From Smithellaceae bacterium (GTDB lineage: Bacteria > Desulfobacterota > Syntrophia > Syntrophales > Smithellaceae), in assembly GCA_030690945.1 (NCBI GenBank), contig JAUYFM010000024.1:1-64000 (forward strand): a stretch of 64,000 nucleotides of DNA. Direction: 5' to 3'. A program made the translations under genes and the position numbers. The notes beneath the pieces are model-generated. The model was not told the DNA's origin. It saw only the letters and a list, made by a program, of their open reading frames with translations, and did not search any database. This document shows positions 40,492-51,023 of the stretch, piece after piece; position 1 is the stretch's first letter; the number at the start of each line of letters is the position of its first letter.

Positions 40492-41340
40492 ATGGTTGTG
40501 CGTCGCATAGTTCTTTTCATGCTGATGTTTGTCTTTCTGGTGTTGCCGCAACAATCCTTCGGCGCGGAAAAGCCGTTGTGGGAATTGGGGATCGGTGGCG
40601 GATTTCTCATGATGCCGGATTACCGCGGCTCCGATAAAACCCGGGCCTATCTCCTGCCGTTTCCTTACGCGGTGTATCGCGGGGGAGTATTCCGGTTGGA
40701 AGATAAGAGAATTGCGGCAAGGATTTTCGCAACCGACCGGGTGACGCTCGATGCGAGCGGATACGGCGCGGTGCCGGTGAAGAGCGGCGACAACGACACG
40801 CGCGCGGGCATGCCGGATCTTGATCCAACGTTCGAGTTTGGCCCGGCACTGCGCATCAAACTTTTGGATTCTAAAGAAAATAGATACCGGTTAAGTATGG
40901 CGTTGCCACTACGCGCCGTATTTTCTACGGATTTTCGTTCTGTACGGTATGAGGGTTGGGTGTTTGCCCCCAGATTAAATTTTGAAAAAGGCGATGTGAT
41001 TCCCGGGACGGGTTTACATCTGGGCGTCTCGGCCGGTCCTATGTTTGCTGATCGGGGCTACCATAAGTACTTCTATGAAGTCGAGCCGGTGTATGCCACG
41101 GACAGGCGTCAGGCTTATGCGTCGGGTGGAGGGTACAGCGGTTCGACACTGACGGTCGGCCTGGGAAAAAACTACAAACAGCTTATTTTTAACACGTTTG
41201 TCAGCGCTGATTTTTTAAAGGGCGCCGTGTTTGAGGATAGCCCCCTTACAAAGACACAAACATCCTGGATGGGCGGTTTCAGCATCACCTGGGTCTTTTT
41301 GAAATCGGCAAAGACTGTAGCGGACGAAAGCCCGCATTAA
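40492..41340 (+). CDS. MipA/OmpV family outer-membrane protein
   Basis: 282 aa. Signal peptide (MVVRRIVLFMLMFVFLVLPQQSFG-AE) and a beta-barrel pattern of alternating strands with the family's opening ELGIGGGFLMMPDYRGSDKTRAYLLPFPYAVYRGGVF and closing SWMGGFSITWVF. MipA was described as a scaffold in murein synthesis; most members act as porin-like barrels of unknown cargo. GGAG at 40481-40484 fits ATG 40492 or, with short spacing, 40489. A longer frame from 40414 is repeat-derived. Confidence 0.85.
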   Translation: MVVRRIVLFMLMFVFLVLPQQSFGAEKPLWELGIGGGFLMMPDYRGSDKTRAYLLPFPYAVYRGGVFRLEDKRIAARIFATDRVTLDASGYGAVPVKSGDNDTRAGMPDLDPTFEFGPALRIKLLDSKENRYRLSMALPLRAVFSTDFRSVRYEGWVFAPRLNFEKGDVIPGTGLHLGVSAGPMFADRGYHKYFYEVEPVYATDRRQAYASGGGYSGSTLTVGLGKNYKQLIFNTFVSADFLKGAVFEDSPLTKTQTSWMGGFSITWVFLKSAKTVADESPH

Positions 41341-41372
41341 GTGTTATGCAATTTACTGATAAAGGAAAATTC

Positions 41373-41786
41373 ATGCTGGTTCTCCTGATACGCTGGCTCG
41401 TCATTACCGTGGCCATACTGCTTGCCTCCACGATTGTTCCCGGTATTTGGGTTGCGTCCCTGACAACAGCGATTATCGCCGCAGCCATTCTGGGGATCGT
41501 TAATACTTTTTTGCGTCCTGTTTTGCTGATTCTTACACTGCCGTTGACCATTTTGACGCTCGGAGTTTTCGCTTTTGTCCTCAACGCTCTCATGTTGCTT
41601 TTGGTGGCCTATTTTGTTCCGGGATTTGAAGTCAATGGTTTCTTTTCGGCGTTTCTGGGCGCTTTGATCATCAGCATCGTCAGCTGGATTGCCAACCGCT
41701 TTATCCAAACACCCAAGGGGAAACACAATCGCCAAAAGCCGGATTACATTGATCTGGAGCGGGGGGATGACGGGAAATGGCGCTAG
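41373..41786 (+). CDS. Phage-holin-family IV / YvlD-like membrane protein
   Basis: 137 aa with four hydrophobic helices (about 3-20, 28-45, 53-80, 88-108) and a basic tail. The segment [37 protein letters not shown] is the signature of the PF04020-type small membrane proteins. AAAGGA nine bases upstream supports ATG 41373 over the frame opening at 41346. Its 3' end overlaps mutS by 10 bp. Function unknown; the holin name comes from the fold only. Confidence 0.8.
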   Translation: MLVLLIRWLVITVAILLASTIVPGIWVASLTTAIIAAAILGIVNTFLRPVLLILTLPLTILTLGVFAFVLNALMLLLVAYFVPGFEVNGFFSAFLGALIISIVSWIANRFIQTPKGKHNRQKPDYIDLERGDDGKWR

Positions 41787-44401
41787 ATGCAACGCTCAAT
41801 CTCACCCCCGCGATGAAGCAGTATGTCGAAATCAAGGAGAAATATCCCGACTGTATTTTGTTTTACCGTATGGGCGACTTCTATGAGATGTTTTTTGAAG
41901 ACGCGCTCACGGCTGCGCCCATCCTGGAAATCACACTCACATCCCGCAACAAGTCTAAAGATGATGCCGTGCCGCTTTGCGGTTTTCCGTATCATGCCGC
42001 CTCCGCTTACATTACCAAGCTTGTGGAGAAGGGGTTCAAGGTGGCCATCTGCGAGCAGGTGGAAGACCCTAAAAACGCCAAGGGAATTGTCAAGCGTGAG
42101 GTCATCCGCGTGATCACACCCGGTCTGGTGCTGGATGAGGAAAATCTGAAAGCCTCGGAAAATAACTATCTGGCCTGTATTGCTTCCGGCCGGGATACGC
42201 TGGGGTTGTCTTTTCTCGATATATCCACCGGCGAATTTCAAATCGGCGAGTTTTCCAACCGTGACGCACTCTTGGCTGCTGTGAGTGGTCTGGATTTCAA
42301 GGAATTGCTGATCAGCCGTGCCTTTCCTGATCCGGTATTGACGAAAATGTTGGAGGCGCAAATGCCTTCCGGTTGCGTCAATTATATCGACGAGACCTGC
42401 TTTGAACCGGGGCAGGTCGATGAAGTTCTGGACCGAGAGCTGACAGCCGGGGTTCTGGAAAAATCAAAAATCAAAGATCGATCAGCGGCCAAAGTTGCCG
42501 CCGGTGTCATTTTACGTTATGTCAATTCAACGCAGATGGTTCGTGCCTCTCATATTTCTGAAATCAAATGGTACTCACCGGAAAACTATTTAATCCTTGA
42601 TGAGACAGCACGCCGGAATCTGGAAATATTTTCGACCATTCAGGATAATGCCCGCGCAGGCTCTCTTTTTTCTCTGATCAATGAAACGCTCACGCCGATG
42701 GGCGCCAGACGACTGCGCTGGTGGATGGGCTATCCGCTGGTGCTGCCCGAAAAAATCCGCGGCCGGCTCGCAGCTGTTCATGAAGTCAAGGATAACCACA
42801 CGGTACGGTCCAATTTGCGCAAAACGCTTTCACGCATCTATGATCTGGAAAGATTAGCCGGACGCGTTGCGCTCAGAGTGGCGATGCCGCGCGACCTGAT
42901 TGCGCTCAAATCCTCATTGTCCGTTTTGCCCCAACTCCAATCCCTGTTGACGGATTTTACCGCGCCCACTTTGGTTGCGATCCGCAAAGAGATGACTGAC
43001 ATGTCCGCTCTTGTGGATTTGCTTCACCGTGCGATTGTCGCTGATCCGCCGCCGCGCACCCAGGACGGGGGTTTTATCGCTTCCGGTTTCGATGGCGGAC
43101 TCGATCAACTGCGCTCGATCAGCCGTGACGGGAAGCATTGGATTGCCCAGCTGGAGGCCAAGGAAAGGCAGGCCACGGGCATCAACTCGCTCAAAGTCGG
43201 ATTTAATAACGTCTTCGGCTACTACATTGAAGTGACCAGGGCCAATGCCGGGTTGGTGCCGGACTCCTATGTGCGCAAACAGACGCTGGTCAATGCCGAG
43301 CGCTATATCAATCAGGAGTTGAAGGAGTTTGAACAGACGGTGCTCAATGCCGAAGAAAAAATCCGCGAACGTGAAAATGAACTATTTAATCAACTGCGCG
43401 ACGATCTGATGCAGTACGTTCCCGACATTCAGTATAATGCTTTTCGTGTGGCCGAGCTCGACGCATTTTGCGCTCTGGCGGAAGTGGCCGAAAAATACGC
43501 CTATGCCTGTCCGGAAATCGATGAAGAAGACGTCATCAACATCAAAGATGGACGCCATCCGGTGGTTGAAGCGGCTTTAAAAAAAGAAGGTTTTGTGCCC
43601 AACGATACTCTGCTGGATTTGCAGGGCAACCGCCTGCTGGTGATTACCGGACCCAACATGGCCGGCAAATCCACTTACATCCGGCAGGTTGCCTTGATCG
43701 TGCTTTTGGCGCAGATGGGCAGTTTTGTGCCGGCGGTCCACGCCCGAATCGGTGTGGTGGATAAAATTTTTACGCGCATCGGCGCGTCGGATAACCTGAT
43801 GAAAGGCCAGAGCACTTTTATGGTGGAGATGATGGAGACGGCCCGAATTCTGACGGACGCGACGCCTCGCAGCCTGGTCATTCTTGATGAAGTGGGCAGA
43901 GGCACGTCGACGTTTGACGGGTTGAGCATTGCCTGGGCGGTGGCCGAATACATCCACGATTTTTGCGGGCGGGGTATTCGCACCTTGTTTGCCACGCATT
44001 ATCACCAGTTGACGGATCTGGCCGTGTCCAAAGAAGGAGTGAAAAATTACAATATCGCCGTGAAGGAGTGGGGCGAAAAAATTATTTTCCTGCGCAAGAT
44101 CGTGGAAGGCGGAACGAGCCGTAGTTACGGCATCGAAGTGGCGCGCATCGCCGGTGTGCCGGCCGATGTGATTACCCGGGCCAAAGAAATTCTGTGTAAT
44201 TTGGAAAAAGGGGAGTTCGACGAGATCGGCATGCCTCGCATCGCTCGTGGTAAGAGCGCCTTGACACAGGGAAATCCGCAGTTGAATCTGTTTATGGAAA
44301 GCGAGGACATCATTCTTGATGAACTGCGTCAGATCGATGTTTCCTCCATGACGCCGCTTGCGGCGCTCAATAAACTAAGCGAGCTTAAAAGCAAATTATA
44401 A
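41777..44401 (+). CDS. mutS: DNA mismatch repair protein MutS
   Basis: 874 aa, full length. Mismatch-binding [15 protein letters not shown] (the Phe-x-Glu wedge region), connector, lever and clamp domains. The ATPase domain shows Walker [14 protein letters not shown], Walker [17 protein letters not shown] and the FATHYHQL switch segment. C-terminal helix-turn-helix dimer region and a tail ending [14 protein letters not shown]. Recognises mismatches and recruits MutL, which is not in the window. Overlaps the preceding membrane-protein gene. Confidence 0.96.
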   Translation: MALDATLNLTPAMKQYVEIKEKYPDCILFYRMGDFYEMFFEDALTAAPILEITLTSRNKSKDDAVPLCGFPYHAASAYITKLVEKGFKVAICEQVEDPKNAKGIVKREVIRVITPGLVLDEENLKASENNYLACIASGRDTLGLSFLDISTGEFQIGEFSNRDALLAAVSGLDFKELLISRAFPDPVLTKMLEAQMPSGCVNYIDETCFEPGQVDEVLDRELTAGVLEKSKIKDRSAAKVAAGVILRYVNSTQMVRASHISEIKWYSPENYLILDETARRNLEIFSTIQDNARAGSLFSLINETLTPMGARRLRWWMGYPLVLPEKIRGRLAAVHEVKDNHTVRSNLRKTLSRIYDLERLAGRVALRVAMPRDLIALKSSLSVLPQLQSLLTDFTAPTLVAIRKEMTDMSALVDLLHRAIVADPPPRTQDGGFIASGFDGGLDQLRSISRDGKHWIAQLEAKERQATGINSLKVGFNNVFGYYIEVTRANAGLVPDSYVRKQTLVNAERYINQELKEFEQTVLNAEEKIRERENELFNQLRDDLMQYVPDIQYNAFRVAELDAFCALAEVAEKYAYACPEIDEEDVINIKDGRHPVVEAALKKEGFVPNDTLLDLQGNRLLVITGPNMAGKSTYIRQVALIVLLAQMGSFVPAVHARIGVVDKIFTRIGASDNLMKGQSTFMVEMMETARILTDATPRSLVILDEVGRGTSTFDGLSIAWAVAEYIHDFCGRGIRTLFATHYHQLTDLAVSKEGVKNYNIAVKEWGEKIIFLRKIVEGGTSRSYGIEVARIAGVPADVITRAKEILCNLEKGEFDEIGMPRIARGKSALTQGNPQLNLFMESEDIILDELRQIDVSSMTPLAALNKLSELKSKL

Positions 44402-44436
44402 CAAAATAATGACTTGTATTGTCAGGGATATTTTTC

Positions 44437-45048
44437 GTGCAGACCTTTAAAATAATCATGTTGATTCTGGTGATGCTCTTGTTCGTCCTTGCGGCGGCGA
44501 TATTTTACGCGCCGGGATTCTTGGTTTATTCGACAAACTACGCTAAAGCGGATGCCATCATTCTTTTGTTGGGACCAGATTTTAACGCTCGTCAGAGGCA
44601 TGCCCTGGATTTGGTTAAAAGAGGGATGGCTGATTATCTCATTATCCCGGCATACAACAAAACGTATACCGTCGATCAGGGAATGATAAAGCCTTTACCC
44701 GGTAAAACGGACAAAAACAATATGAATGGAAAAAGTATCCCAGCCGCACCTCGGTACTATGAAGATACACACCTGGAGCTAATTGCAGCAAAAAAGACAA
44801 TGAAAATGTATGGACAAAAGTCGGCAACATTCGTCAGTTCGCCCTATCATATGCGCCGTATTCAACTCATGGTGGATAAAGAATTTGATCGTCATTTTGA
44901 AACTTATTTTTCACCGACCCCCTACGAGCCGGCTCCTCTCAACATCTGGGAATTAAAGGCGTCCGACTGGAAAAAAATATGGAGAGAATACGTCAAGATT
45001 GTATGGTTTATGATCTATTCCCTATGGACAAAATCAGAAGAGGGTTGA
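44437..45048 (+). CDS. Membrane-anchored DUF218/YdcF-like protein
   Basis: 203 aa from a GTG with AGGGA eight bases upstream. One N-terminal helix (about 5-28), then a DUF218-like alpha/beta domain: KADAIILLLGPDFNARQRHALDLVKRGMADYLIIPAYN, a loop, TMKMYGQKSATFVSSPYHMRRIQLMVDKEF and a C-terminal amphipathic stretch. SanA/ElyC-type relatives affect envelope integrity, but the acidic motif of the best-known members is not clear here. Possible start sites: TTG 44419, GTG 44437, ATG 44458. Convergent with rpoH. Confidence 0.65.
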   Translation: MQTFKIIMLILVMLLFVLAAAIFYAPGFLVYSTNYAKADAIILLLGPDFNARQRHALDLVKRGMADYLIIPAYNKTYTVDQGMIKPLPGKTDKNNMNGKSIPAAPRYYEDTHLELIAAKKTMKMYGQKSATFVSSPYHMRRIQLMVDKEFDRHFETYFSPTPYEPAPLNIWELKASDWKKIWREYVKIVWFMIYSLWTKSEEG

Positions 45049-45088
45049 GTCACGTCGTTGCATCAGCTGCTTTTCCCGGAATCCGGGC

Positions 45089-45934
45089 TTAGTTGTCCGG
45101 CTTTAAATACGGCAGCGCCAGTTGCACTTTTTTGAGCGCCTGCTTTTCAATCTGACGGGCGCGTTCGCGAGTGATGTTGTATTTGTCGCCGATTTCTTGG
45201 AGTGTCAGCGGGTCATCCGCCATAACGCGGTGCTGAATGATGTAGCTTTCCCGCTCATTGAGTTTGGCCAGGGCGCCGGCAATATCGCGCTTGACCAGGC
45301 TTCGTTCTTCGTGCTTGATCAAGGATACTTCCTGATTGTCGCCGTCATGCGTGAGAAAATCAAGATGGGACGTGTCGCCGTCGTCGTTGATGAATTCATT
45401 GAGCGACAGATCGCGCGTGCCCATGCGCAAATCCATTTCCGCGACCTCTGAACCTTTCACACCAAGAGATTCAGCGATTTCACTGAATTCGGGATTCTTC
45501 TTCGATATCGTCTCCAGTTGCTTTTTGGCTTGGCTTAATTTAAAAAACAGTTTTCTTTGCGCCTGCGTTGTGCCGATTTTGACGATACTCCACGACTTGA
45601 TCAGATAATTCTGAATATAGGCGCGAATCCACCAGACTGCATAAGAGATCAGACGGTAGCCTTTATAAGGATCGAATTTTTTCACGGCGTGAATCAGGCC
45701 GATATTGCCTTCCTGGATCAAGTCGGCCAGCTTGAAGCCATAATTGCGGTATTCGTGGGCGATCTTGACGACAAAGCGCAGATTGGAAACAATCAGCTTT
45801 TCCGCTGCTTCCATGTCATTATACTTCTTGAGACGCACGGCCAGCTTGAATTCTTCCTCTGGCGTTAAAAGCGGGAAACGGTTAATTTCTGTGATGTATA
45901 AGTCAAGCGTGCCGGTGACGACGGGTAACTTCAA
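45089..45934 (-). CDS. rpoH: RNA polymerase sigma factor RpoH (heat-shock sigma-32)
   Basis: 281 aa. Region 2 (LRFVVKIAHEYRNYGFKLADLIQEGNIGLIHAVKKFDPYKGYRLISYAVWWIRAYIQNYLI) and region 4 (LTLQEIGDKYNITRERARQIEKQALKKV) are typical. The RpoH box QRKLFFKLSQAKKQL identifies it as the heat-shock factor rather than the primary sigma. TTG start with GGAG upstream; an in-frame stop precedes it, so no ATG alternative exists. Divergent from the DacZ-like gene and clpB, the latter a classical RpoH target. Confidence 0.92.
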   Translation of the reverse strand: MKLPVVTGTLDLYITEINRFPLLTPEEEFKLAVRLKKYNDMEAAEKLIVSNLRFVVKIAHEYRNYGFKLADLIQEGNIGLIHAVKKFDPYKGYRLISYAVWWIRAYIQNYLIKSWSIVKIGTTQAQRKLFFKLSQAKKQLETISKKNPEFSEIAESLGVKGSEVAEMDLRMGTRDLSLNEFINDDGDTSHLDFLTHDGDNQEVSLIKHEERSLVKRDIAGALAKLNERESYIIQHRVMADDPLTLQEIGDKYNITRERARQIEKQALKKVQLALPYLKPDN

Positions 45935-45969
45935 CGTTCGGGTCTCCTCAATAAATTAGGCATAATCGC

Positions 45970-45998
45970 TTTGTATCGAAGAGTGAATTTGTGGTCAA
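45970..45998 (-). promoter_or_regulatory. Candidate sigma-70 promoter of rpoH
   Basis: On the minus strand TTGACC (45998-45993), 17-bp spacer, TACAAA (45975-45970). Back-to-back with the promoter at 46017, with only 18 bp between the -35 boxes. Confidence 0.55.
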
Positions 45999-46016
45999 GC
46001 AAATAATTTCCACTTC

Positions 46017-46045
46017 TTGACAGGCACACCATTAATGTTTATTCT
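46017..46045 (+). promoter_or_regulatory. Candidate promoter of the diadenylate cyclase-clpB operon
   Basis: TTGACA (46017-46022), 17-bp spacer, TATTCT (46040-46045). The preceding C gives CTTGACA, which partly resembles a heat-shock -35 box, but the CCCCAT-type -10 is absent. About 20 nt leader to ATG 46073. Confidence 0.55.
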
Positions 46046-46072
46046 ATTGCCAAAACAGTCTAAGGAATTGAA

Positions 46073-46945
46073 ATGAAATCCGTTAATAAGACGATGATTG
46101 AATCAGCCATCAAACTGGCCAAAGAGGTCAAAGCAGGTTGTGTTCTGGTGTGCGTGGATGTAAAAAGTGAACTGGCCGAGTTGCCGGAAGACATCAAGAC
46201 CGCTGTTAACTTTGTTCTTGTCATGCGAGAGGATGAAGATTTGCCGGAGAAACTCGCAAATTACGTAAAAAAATTGGATATTCCTAGTGTGAATTTAACC
46301 CGGGTGGGTAAGATCAAAATTGCGATTGCCAAGGGCATCGTTTCCGGACTGTTTAAAAAAGGGGACAAAATCGTTTGCCTGTCCGGCGTGCCGAAGTTCG
46401 GTTATGCCGACAGTATTTTCTTTATCGATGTCGGTCGCGAATTCGAAATCCTAACATCCGATTTCATTAATGATGTCGTAGAGGCTATACAGCCGGAGGT
46501 TTTCAACGCGGCATTGAACATCGCCTGTGAATTGGCCGCGCAGGGACGTGAAAACCGGAAGGTCGGAACGATCTTTGTGCTCGGGGATGATGAAAAAGTT
46601 TTGCAGCTTTCCCGGCAGATGATTATGAATCCGTTTTCCGGCTATCCAGAAGACGAGCGTAATATTTTGAATCCGGATCTGGAAGAAACAATCAAGGAAT
46701 TTTCCGCTATTGACGGCGCGTTTATCATCAAGGGAAGCGGCGTAATTGTTACGGCCGGAAGGCATTTGAGCGCTGCGCTGGAAAGCAAGGATTTTCCGCC
46801 GGGACTGGGCAGCCGCCATATTGCCGCGGCAGGCATTACCAATGTGACCAAGGCTGTTGCCATGGTTATTTCCGAATCTTCGGGAAATGTCAGCGTCTTC
46901 AAAAACGGCAAGCTGTTTGTGACGATTGAAAAACCAGTAGAGTAG
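46073..46945 (+). CDS. Diadenylate cyclase, DacZ-like (PK_C plus DAC domains)
   Basis: 290 aa. The N-terminal ~130 residues form an alpha/beta domain like the pyruvate-kinase C-terminal fold (MIESAIKLAKEVKAGCVLVCVDV...GIVSGLFKKGDKIVCLSG). The C-terminal part is a DAC domain: DGAFIIKGSGVIVTAGRHLSAAL (DGA 214-216) and GSRHIAAAGITNVTKAVAMVISESSGNVSVFKNGKL. The arrangement is that of archaeal DacZ rather than CdaA or DisA. The catalytic RHR motif reads RHI (248-250). Would make cyclic di-AMP from two ATP. Co-directional with clpB, 13 bp upstream of it, so perhaps tied to stress. Activity must be tested because of the altered motif. Confidence 0.78.
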   Translation: MKSVNKTMIESAIKLAKEVKAGCVLVCVDVKSELAELPEDIKTAVNFVLVMREDEDLPEKLANYVKKLDIPSVNLTRVGKIKIAIAKGIVSGLFKKGDKIVCLSGVPKFGYADSIFFIDVGREFEILTSDFINDVVEAIQPEVFNAALNIACELAAQGRENRKVGTIFVLGDDEKVLQLSRQMIMNPFSGYPEDERNILNPDLEETIKEFSAIDGAFIIKGSGVIVTAGRHLSAALESKDFPPGLGSRHIAAAGITNVTKAVAMVISESSGNVSVFKNGKLFVTIEKPVE

Positions 46946-46958
46946 AACGAGGTAAACG

Positions 46959-49559
46959 ATGAGATTTGATAAATTCACATTAAAAGTACAGGAAGCGCTT
47001 CAGGATGCGCAGTCGCTGGCGGGCTCTCTGGGCCACCAGACTGTTGAGCCGGAACATCTTCTTGTTTGTTTTTTGCGGCAGGAAGACGGCATTGCCGGCG
47101 CTATTCTGAATAAACTGAACGCTTCACCCCAGAAGGCGGAGCAGGAACTTAATGGTTATCTGAAAAAGCAGCCGAGCATTCAGGGCGCTGGCGCGGGACA
47201 GGTTTTTTTAGGTGGCAGGCTCAATAAAATTTTCGATAAAGCTCTGACCGAAGCGGCGCAGCTCAAGGACGAATACGTCAGCGCCGAACATGTGCTGATT
47301 GCCATTGCCGAAGAAAAGGAAGGCCATGCTGGTAAAATCCTGCGTCAGGAGGGTGTGACCAAAGAGAATATCTTTAAAGTGCTGGTGGATATCCGCGGCA
47401 ACCAACGTGTGACCGATCCGAATCCCGAGGGCAAGTACCAGGCCCTCGAACGCTATGCCAGGGATTTTAATGAACTGGCGCGTAAAGGGACATTCGATCC
47501 GGTTATCGGCCGGGACGAGGAAATCCGACGCATTATGCAGGTGCTCTCGCGGCGCACGAAAAATAACCCGGTGCTCATCGGCGAGCCGGGTGTCGGCAAG
47601 ACGGCCATTGTGGAAGGTCTCGCCCAACGCATCGTCAATGGCGACGTGCCGGAAAATCTCAAAAACAAGCGCGTGATTGGTCTGGACATCGGTGCTTTGA
47701 TCGCGGGCGCGAAATACCGTGGTGAATTTGAAGAGCGCCTGAAGGCGGTGTTAAAGGAAGTTGTCAGTTCCGAAGGCGAGATTATTCTCTTTATTGATGA
47801 AATTCATACCGTTGTCGGTGCGGGCGCGGCCGAAGGTTCCATGGACGCCTCCAACATGCTCAAGCCGGCGCTGGCACGCGGTGAGCTGCGCTGTGTCGGA
47901 GCGACCACGCTTAACGAATACCGCAAATACATCGAAAAGGATGCGGCGCTGGAAAGGCGTTTCCAGCCGGTTTTAGTCAAGGAACCGACGGTGGAAGATA
48001 CGATTGCCATTCTGCGCGGGCTCAAGGAGCGCTACGAAGTGCATCACGGCGTGCGGATAAAGGATTCGGCCATTATTGCCGCGGCAACTCTTTCCCATCG
48101 TTATATCGCCGACAGGTTTTTGCCGGACAAGGCGGTGGATCTGATTGACGAGGCCGCGTCGCGCCTGAGGATCGAGCTTGACAGCATGCCTTTGGAGATC
48201 GACACGATTGACAGGAAAATCATTCAACTGGAAATTGAAAAACAGTCGTTGAAAAAGGAAACAGACAAAACCGCCAAGGAAAGGCGCGACAAAATTGAAA
48301 AGGAACTGGCCGAGTTGAAGTCCAGTATGGATCAGATGAAGATACACTGGTCGGCTGAAAAGGACATTATCAAAAAGATTCAACAAATCAAGAGCCAGAT
48401 GGAATCGCTGAAAACGGAGGAGGCGAACGCCCAACGCCAGGGTGATCTGGCGAAGGCCGCGGAAATCCGCTATGGCAAACTGGTGGCGCTGGATCACGAA
48501 CTGCAGGAAGATCAGAAAAAGCTGGAGGATGTTCAGAAAAATAATCAGATGCTCAAAGAAGAGGTGGATGCCGAAGATGTGGCGGAAGTCGTCGCGAACT
48601 GGACGGGCATTCCTTTGGCGCGTATGATGGAAAGTGACGTGCAGAAACTCATTCACATGGATGAGCGGCTCCGGATGCGCGTGATCGGTCAGGACGAAGG
48701 CATTGGGGCTGTGTCCGCTGCGCTCAGGCGCGCGCGTTCCGGCCTGCAGGACCCCAATCGTCCCATCGGATCGTTTATTTTTTTGGGGCCGACCGGTATC
48801 GGTAAAACGGAACTGGCCCGTGCTCTGGCCGAATTCATGTTTGATAATGAGCAGGCCATGATCCGCATTGATATGTCGGAGTATATGGAAAAGCATTCGG
48901 TCGCGCGTTTGATCGGCGCTCCGCCCGGCTATGTCGGTTATGATGAGGGCGGTTATCTCACGGAAGCCGTCCGGCGCAAACCCTATTGTGTCCTGCTTTT
49001 TGATGAAATTGAAAAAGCGCATCCGGATGTGTTCAATATTTTACTCCAGATTCTGGATGATGGACGGCTCACCGACGGTCACGGCCGCACCGTGGATTTC
49101 AAAAACACCGTGGTAATCATGACCTCTAACGTTGGCAGCCAGTGGATTCAGGATCCGGCTCTTGATGAAGAAGACAAGAAGGCCCGTTCGATGGACGCGT
49201 TGCGGGCGACGTTCAAACCGGAATTTTTAAACCGCATAGACGACATGATCATGTTCTCCACCTTGAAATTGGAAGATATTTATAAAATCGTCGATATTCA
49301 ATTGGGGTTGATTGGTAAGAGACTCAAAGATCGCAAATTGAGCGTCGAATTGACAGATGCGGCTAAGAAATATATAGCCGAGCAGGGCTACAGTCCGGTT
49401 TACGGAGCACGGCCGCTTAAACGGGCACTGCAGAAAATCATTTTGGATCCGCTGGCGCTCGATATTCTGGCCGGAAAATTCACAGAAGGAGAGCATATCG
49501 TCATTGGCGCATCCAAAGGCGAGATTACTTTTAGTAAAAAAGGTGGAGCCACACTGTAG
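46959..49559 (+). CDS. clpB: ATP-dependent chaperone ClpB
   Basis: 866 aa disaggregase. N-domain double repeat ([30 protein letters not shown]...), first AAA+ module ([28 protein letters not shown]), the ClpB-specific coiled-coil middle domain (about 410-530, rich in Lys/Glu/Gln), and second AAA+ module ([44 protein letters not shown]). A C-terminal ClpB_D2-small domain follows. Works with DnaK to rescue aggregates. Probably co-transcribed with the diadenylate cyclase. Confidence 0.96.
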   Translation: MRFDKFTLKVQEALQDAQSLAGSLGHQTVEPEHLLVCFLRQEDGIAGAILNKLNASPQKAEQELNGYLKKQPSIQGAGAGQVFLGGRLNKIFDKALTEAAQLKDEYVSAEHVLIAIAEEKEGHAGKILRQEGVTKENIFKVLVDIRGNQRVTDPNPEGKYQALERYARDFNELARKGTFDPVIGRDEEIRRIMQVLSRRTKNNPVLIGEPGVGKTAIVEGLAQRIVNGDVPENLKNKRVIGLDIGALIAGAKYRGEFEERLKAVLKEVVSSEGEIILFIDEIHTVVGAGAAEGSMDASNMLKPALARGELRCVGATTLNEYRKYIEKDAALERRFQPVLVKEPTVEDTIAILRGLKERYEVHHGVRIKDSAIIAAATLSHRYIADRFLPDKAVDLIDEAASRLRIELDSMPLEIDTIDRKIIQLEIEKQSLKKETDKTAKERRDKIEKELAELKSSMDQMKIHWSAEKDIIKKIQQIKSQMESLKTEEANAQRQGDLAKAAEIRYGKLVALDHELQEDQKKLEDVQKNNQMLKEEVDAEDVAEVVANWTGIPLARMMESDVQKLIHMDERLRMRVIGQDEGIGAVSAALRRARSGLQDPNRPIGSFIFLGPTGIGKTELARALAEFMFDNEQAMIRIDMSEYMEKHSVARLIGAPPGYVGYDEGGYLTEAVRRKPYCVLLFDEIEKAHPDVFNILLQILDDGRLTDGHGRTVDFKNTVVIMTSNVGSQWIQDPALDEEDKKARSMDALRATFKPEFLNRIDDMIMFSTLKLEDIYKIVDIQLGLIGKRLKDRKLSVELTDAAKKYIAEQGYSPVYGARPLKRALQKIILDPLALDILAGKFTEGEHIVIGASKGEITFSKKGGATL

Positions 49560-49602
49560 TAGGGCGAAATCCAGCGAAGGACGGACTGAATGTTAAGGGT
49601 GT

Positions 49603-49625
49603 AGGGGCGGGGTAATCCCGCCCCT
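49603..49625. repeat. GC-rich palindrome after clpB
   Basis: Preceded by TGT, AGGGGCGGG (49603-49611) and CCCGCCCCT (49617-49625) form a 9-bp stem with loop GTAAT. The TGTAGGGG lead-in recalls the GTAGGG palindrome family. A short T-run follows, so it could also end clpB transcription. Confidence 0.6.
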
Positions 49626-49652
49626 TTAAACAGTAAACGAGGGGGACATTGT

Positions 49653-50042
49653 ATGGCAGAAGAGAAGAAAGGCGAAGGATTTGTTGTTAAGGATAAACGT
49701 TTTTCAGAATCGTCGGAAACCAAAGAAGAGCAGGCAGCCCAGACCGGACCGAGTGTAAAAGAAAAAGTGGAAGAACCCGCCACTGAACCGTTAGACTATC
49801 CACCGGTCAATTTTACAAATTTTGTCATATCGCTCAGCACGTCCGCTTTATTCCAATTCGGTGATTTTCCTGAATATGAGGGGGGCAAAGCCGCAAAGAA
49901 TCTTCCGGCCGCCAAGCAGACCATTGATATTCTGGATATGCTTAATGAGAAAACCAAAGGAAATCTTGATCAAAATGAAGCCAACTTAATTCAAGGTGTT
50001 CTTTATGAACTGAAAATGCGCTATGTCAAAGAAAAAGGCTGA
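49653..50042 (+). CDS. DUF1844 protein
   Basis: 129 aa. A charged, disordered N-terminal half (EEKKGEGFVVKDKRFSESSETKEEQAA) and a conserved C-terminal half, VNFTNFVISLSTSALFQFGDFPEYEGGKAAKNLPAAKQTIDILDMLNEKTKGNLDQNEANLIQGVLYELKMRYV, which is the DUF1844 pattern. Found next to ispE in related genomes. Function unknown. Its last codons may overlap the ispE start. Confidence 0.88.
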   Translation: MAEEKKGEGFVVKDKRFSESSETKEEQAAQTGPSVKEKVEEPATEPLDYPPVNFTNFVISLSTSALFQFGDFPEYEGGKAAKNLPAAKQTIDILDMLNEKTKGNLDQNEANLIQGVLYELKMRYVKEKG

Positions 50043-50043
50043 C

Positions 50044-50883
50044 ATGCGAAGGGCAGCGCCCGCGAAAATCAACCTTTTTCTGCGTGTTTTGCGGAAGCGT
50101 CCAGACGGTTATCACGACCTGGCTTCAGTGATGCAGCAGATATCAATCTATGATGAATTAACCTATTCCCTCCGTCCGGAGGGAATAACGCTTCATTGTC
50201 CCGGAACCAGCCTGCCAACTGACGAAAAAAATCTGATTTACCGCGCCGCCCAGGCCATTTTTACTTCTACCGGTTATCAGGGTGGTGTTGAAATTATCCT
50301 GAACAAGCACATCCCTTCAGCCGCCGGTTTGGGCGGCGGAAGCTCGGATGCCGCAACAACCTTAATGGCCTTAAATGACCAGTGTTCACTGGGCCTGAAA
50401 AAAACTGAACTCATGAAATTAGGAACAAAGCTGGGTGCGGATGTCCCTTTCTTTATTTTTGGGAGTTCGGCTTTTGCGACAGGCATCGGTGAAAAACTTC
50501 AAACCCTGCCCAAATTGCCTCAACTTCACATCGTTTTAATCAATCCCGCCTTTTCGCTTTCCACAAAAACGGTTTACGAAAACCTTAATTTAACATTGAC
50601 AAAGAAAAAAAATAATTATAGCATTCCGCGATTTTACGCACTAGGCGACGTCATTCGGGAATTGCATAATGATTTAGAAGCGGTATCGCTGAAAATGCAT
50701 CCCGAGTTAAATGATTTCAAGCAATTGCTGATGAAAGGAGGCGCCCTGGGTGCATTGATGTCGGGCAGTGGACCCACGCTTTTTGGCATTTTTGCAGATG
50801 AAAAGTCGGCCAAAAAAGCGCGGAACTCTATTTTGAAAAAAGTTTCCGGAGAATGTCTGGTTTTCTTTGCCCAATCACTTTAA
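50044..50883 (+). CDS. ispE: 4-diphosphocytidyl-2-C-methyl-D-erythritol kinase
   Basis: 279 aa GHMP kinase of the non-mevalonate isoprenoid pathway. RRAAPAKINLFLRVLRKRPDGYHDLASVMQQISIYD at the N-terminus, ATP loop PSAAGLGGGSSDAATTL, LGADVPFFIFGSSAFATGIGEKL and the C-terminal GALGALMSGSGPTLFGIF. A start at 50023, seven codons earlier and overlapping DUF1844, is equally readable; ATG 50044 sits two bases after that gene's stop with AAAGG upstream. Confidence 0.93.
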   Translation: MRRAAPAKINLFLRVLRKRPDGYHDLASVMQQISIYDELTYSLRPEGITLHCPGTSLPTDEKNLIYRAAQAIFTSTGYQGGVEIILNKHIPSAAGLGGGSSDAATTLMALNDQCSLGLKKTELMKLGTKLGADVPFFIFGSSAFATGIGEKLQTLPKLPQLHIVLINPAFSLSTKTVYENLNLTLTKKKNNYSIPRFYALGDVIRELHNDLEAVSLKMHPELNDFKQLLMKGGALGALMSGSGPTLFGIFADEKSAKKARNSILKKVSGECLVFFAQSL

Positions 50884-50923
50884 TAGATGCATTTATGATG
50901 TATTTAATTTAATAGAGGGACGA

Positions 50924-50998
50924 TGGGGCGTCGTCAAGCGGTAAGACACAGGACTTTGATTCCTGCATTCGGAGGTTCGATCCCTCCCGCCCCAGCCA
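50924..50998 (+). tRNA. tRNA-Gln (anticodon TTG)
   Basis: 75 nt with encoded CCA. Acceptor TGGGGCG/CGCCCCA, anticodon loop CTTTGAT, T arm GGAGGTTCGATCCCTCC. Located between ispE and prs, a conserved position in this group. Confidence 0.97.
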
Positions 50999-51023
50999 TA
51001 AAAGATTGTGGAGAAGTATTTGA

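Noticed and set aside
46017-46045. RpoH-type (sigma-32) promoter for the cyclase-clpB operon
   Set aside because: A CTTGACA -35 is present but no CCCCAT-like -10 at the right spacing; kept only as a sigma-70-like candidate.
47973-49022. Minus-strand frame of 349 codons inside clpB
   Set aside because: Shadow of a fully recognisable ClpB; no SD or motif.
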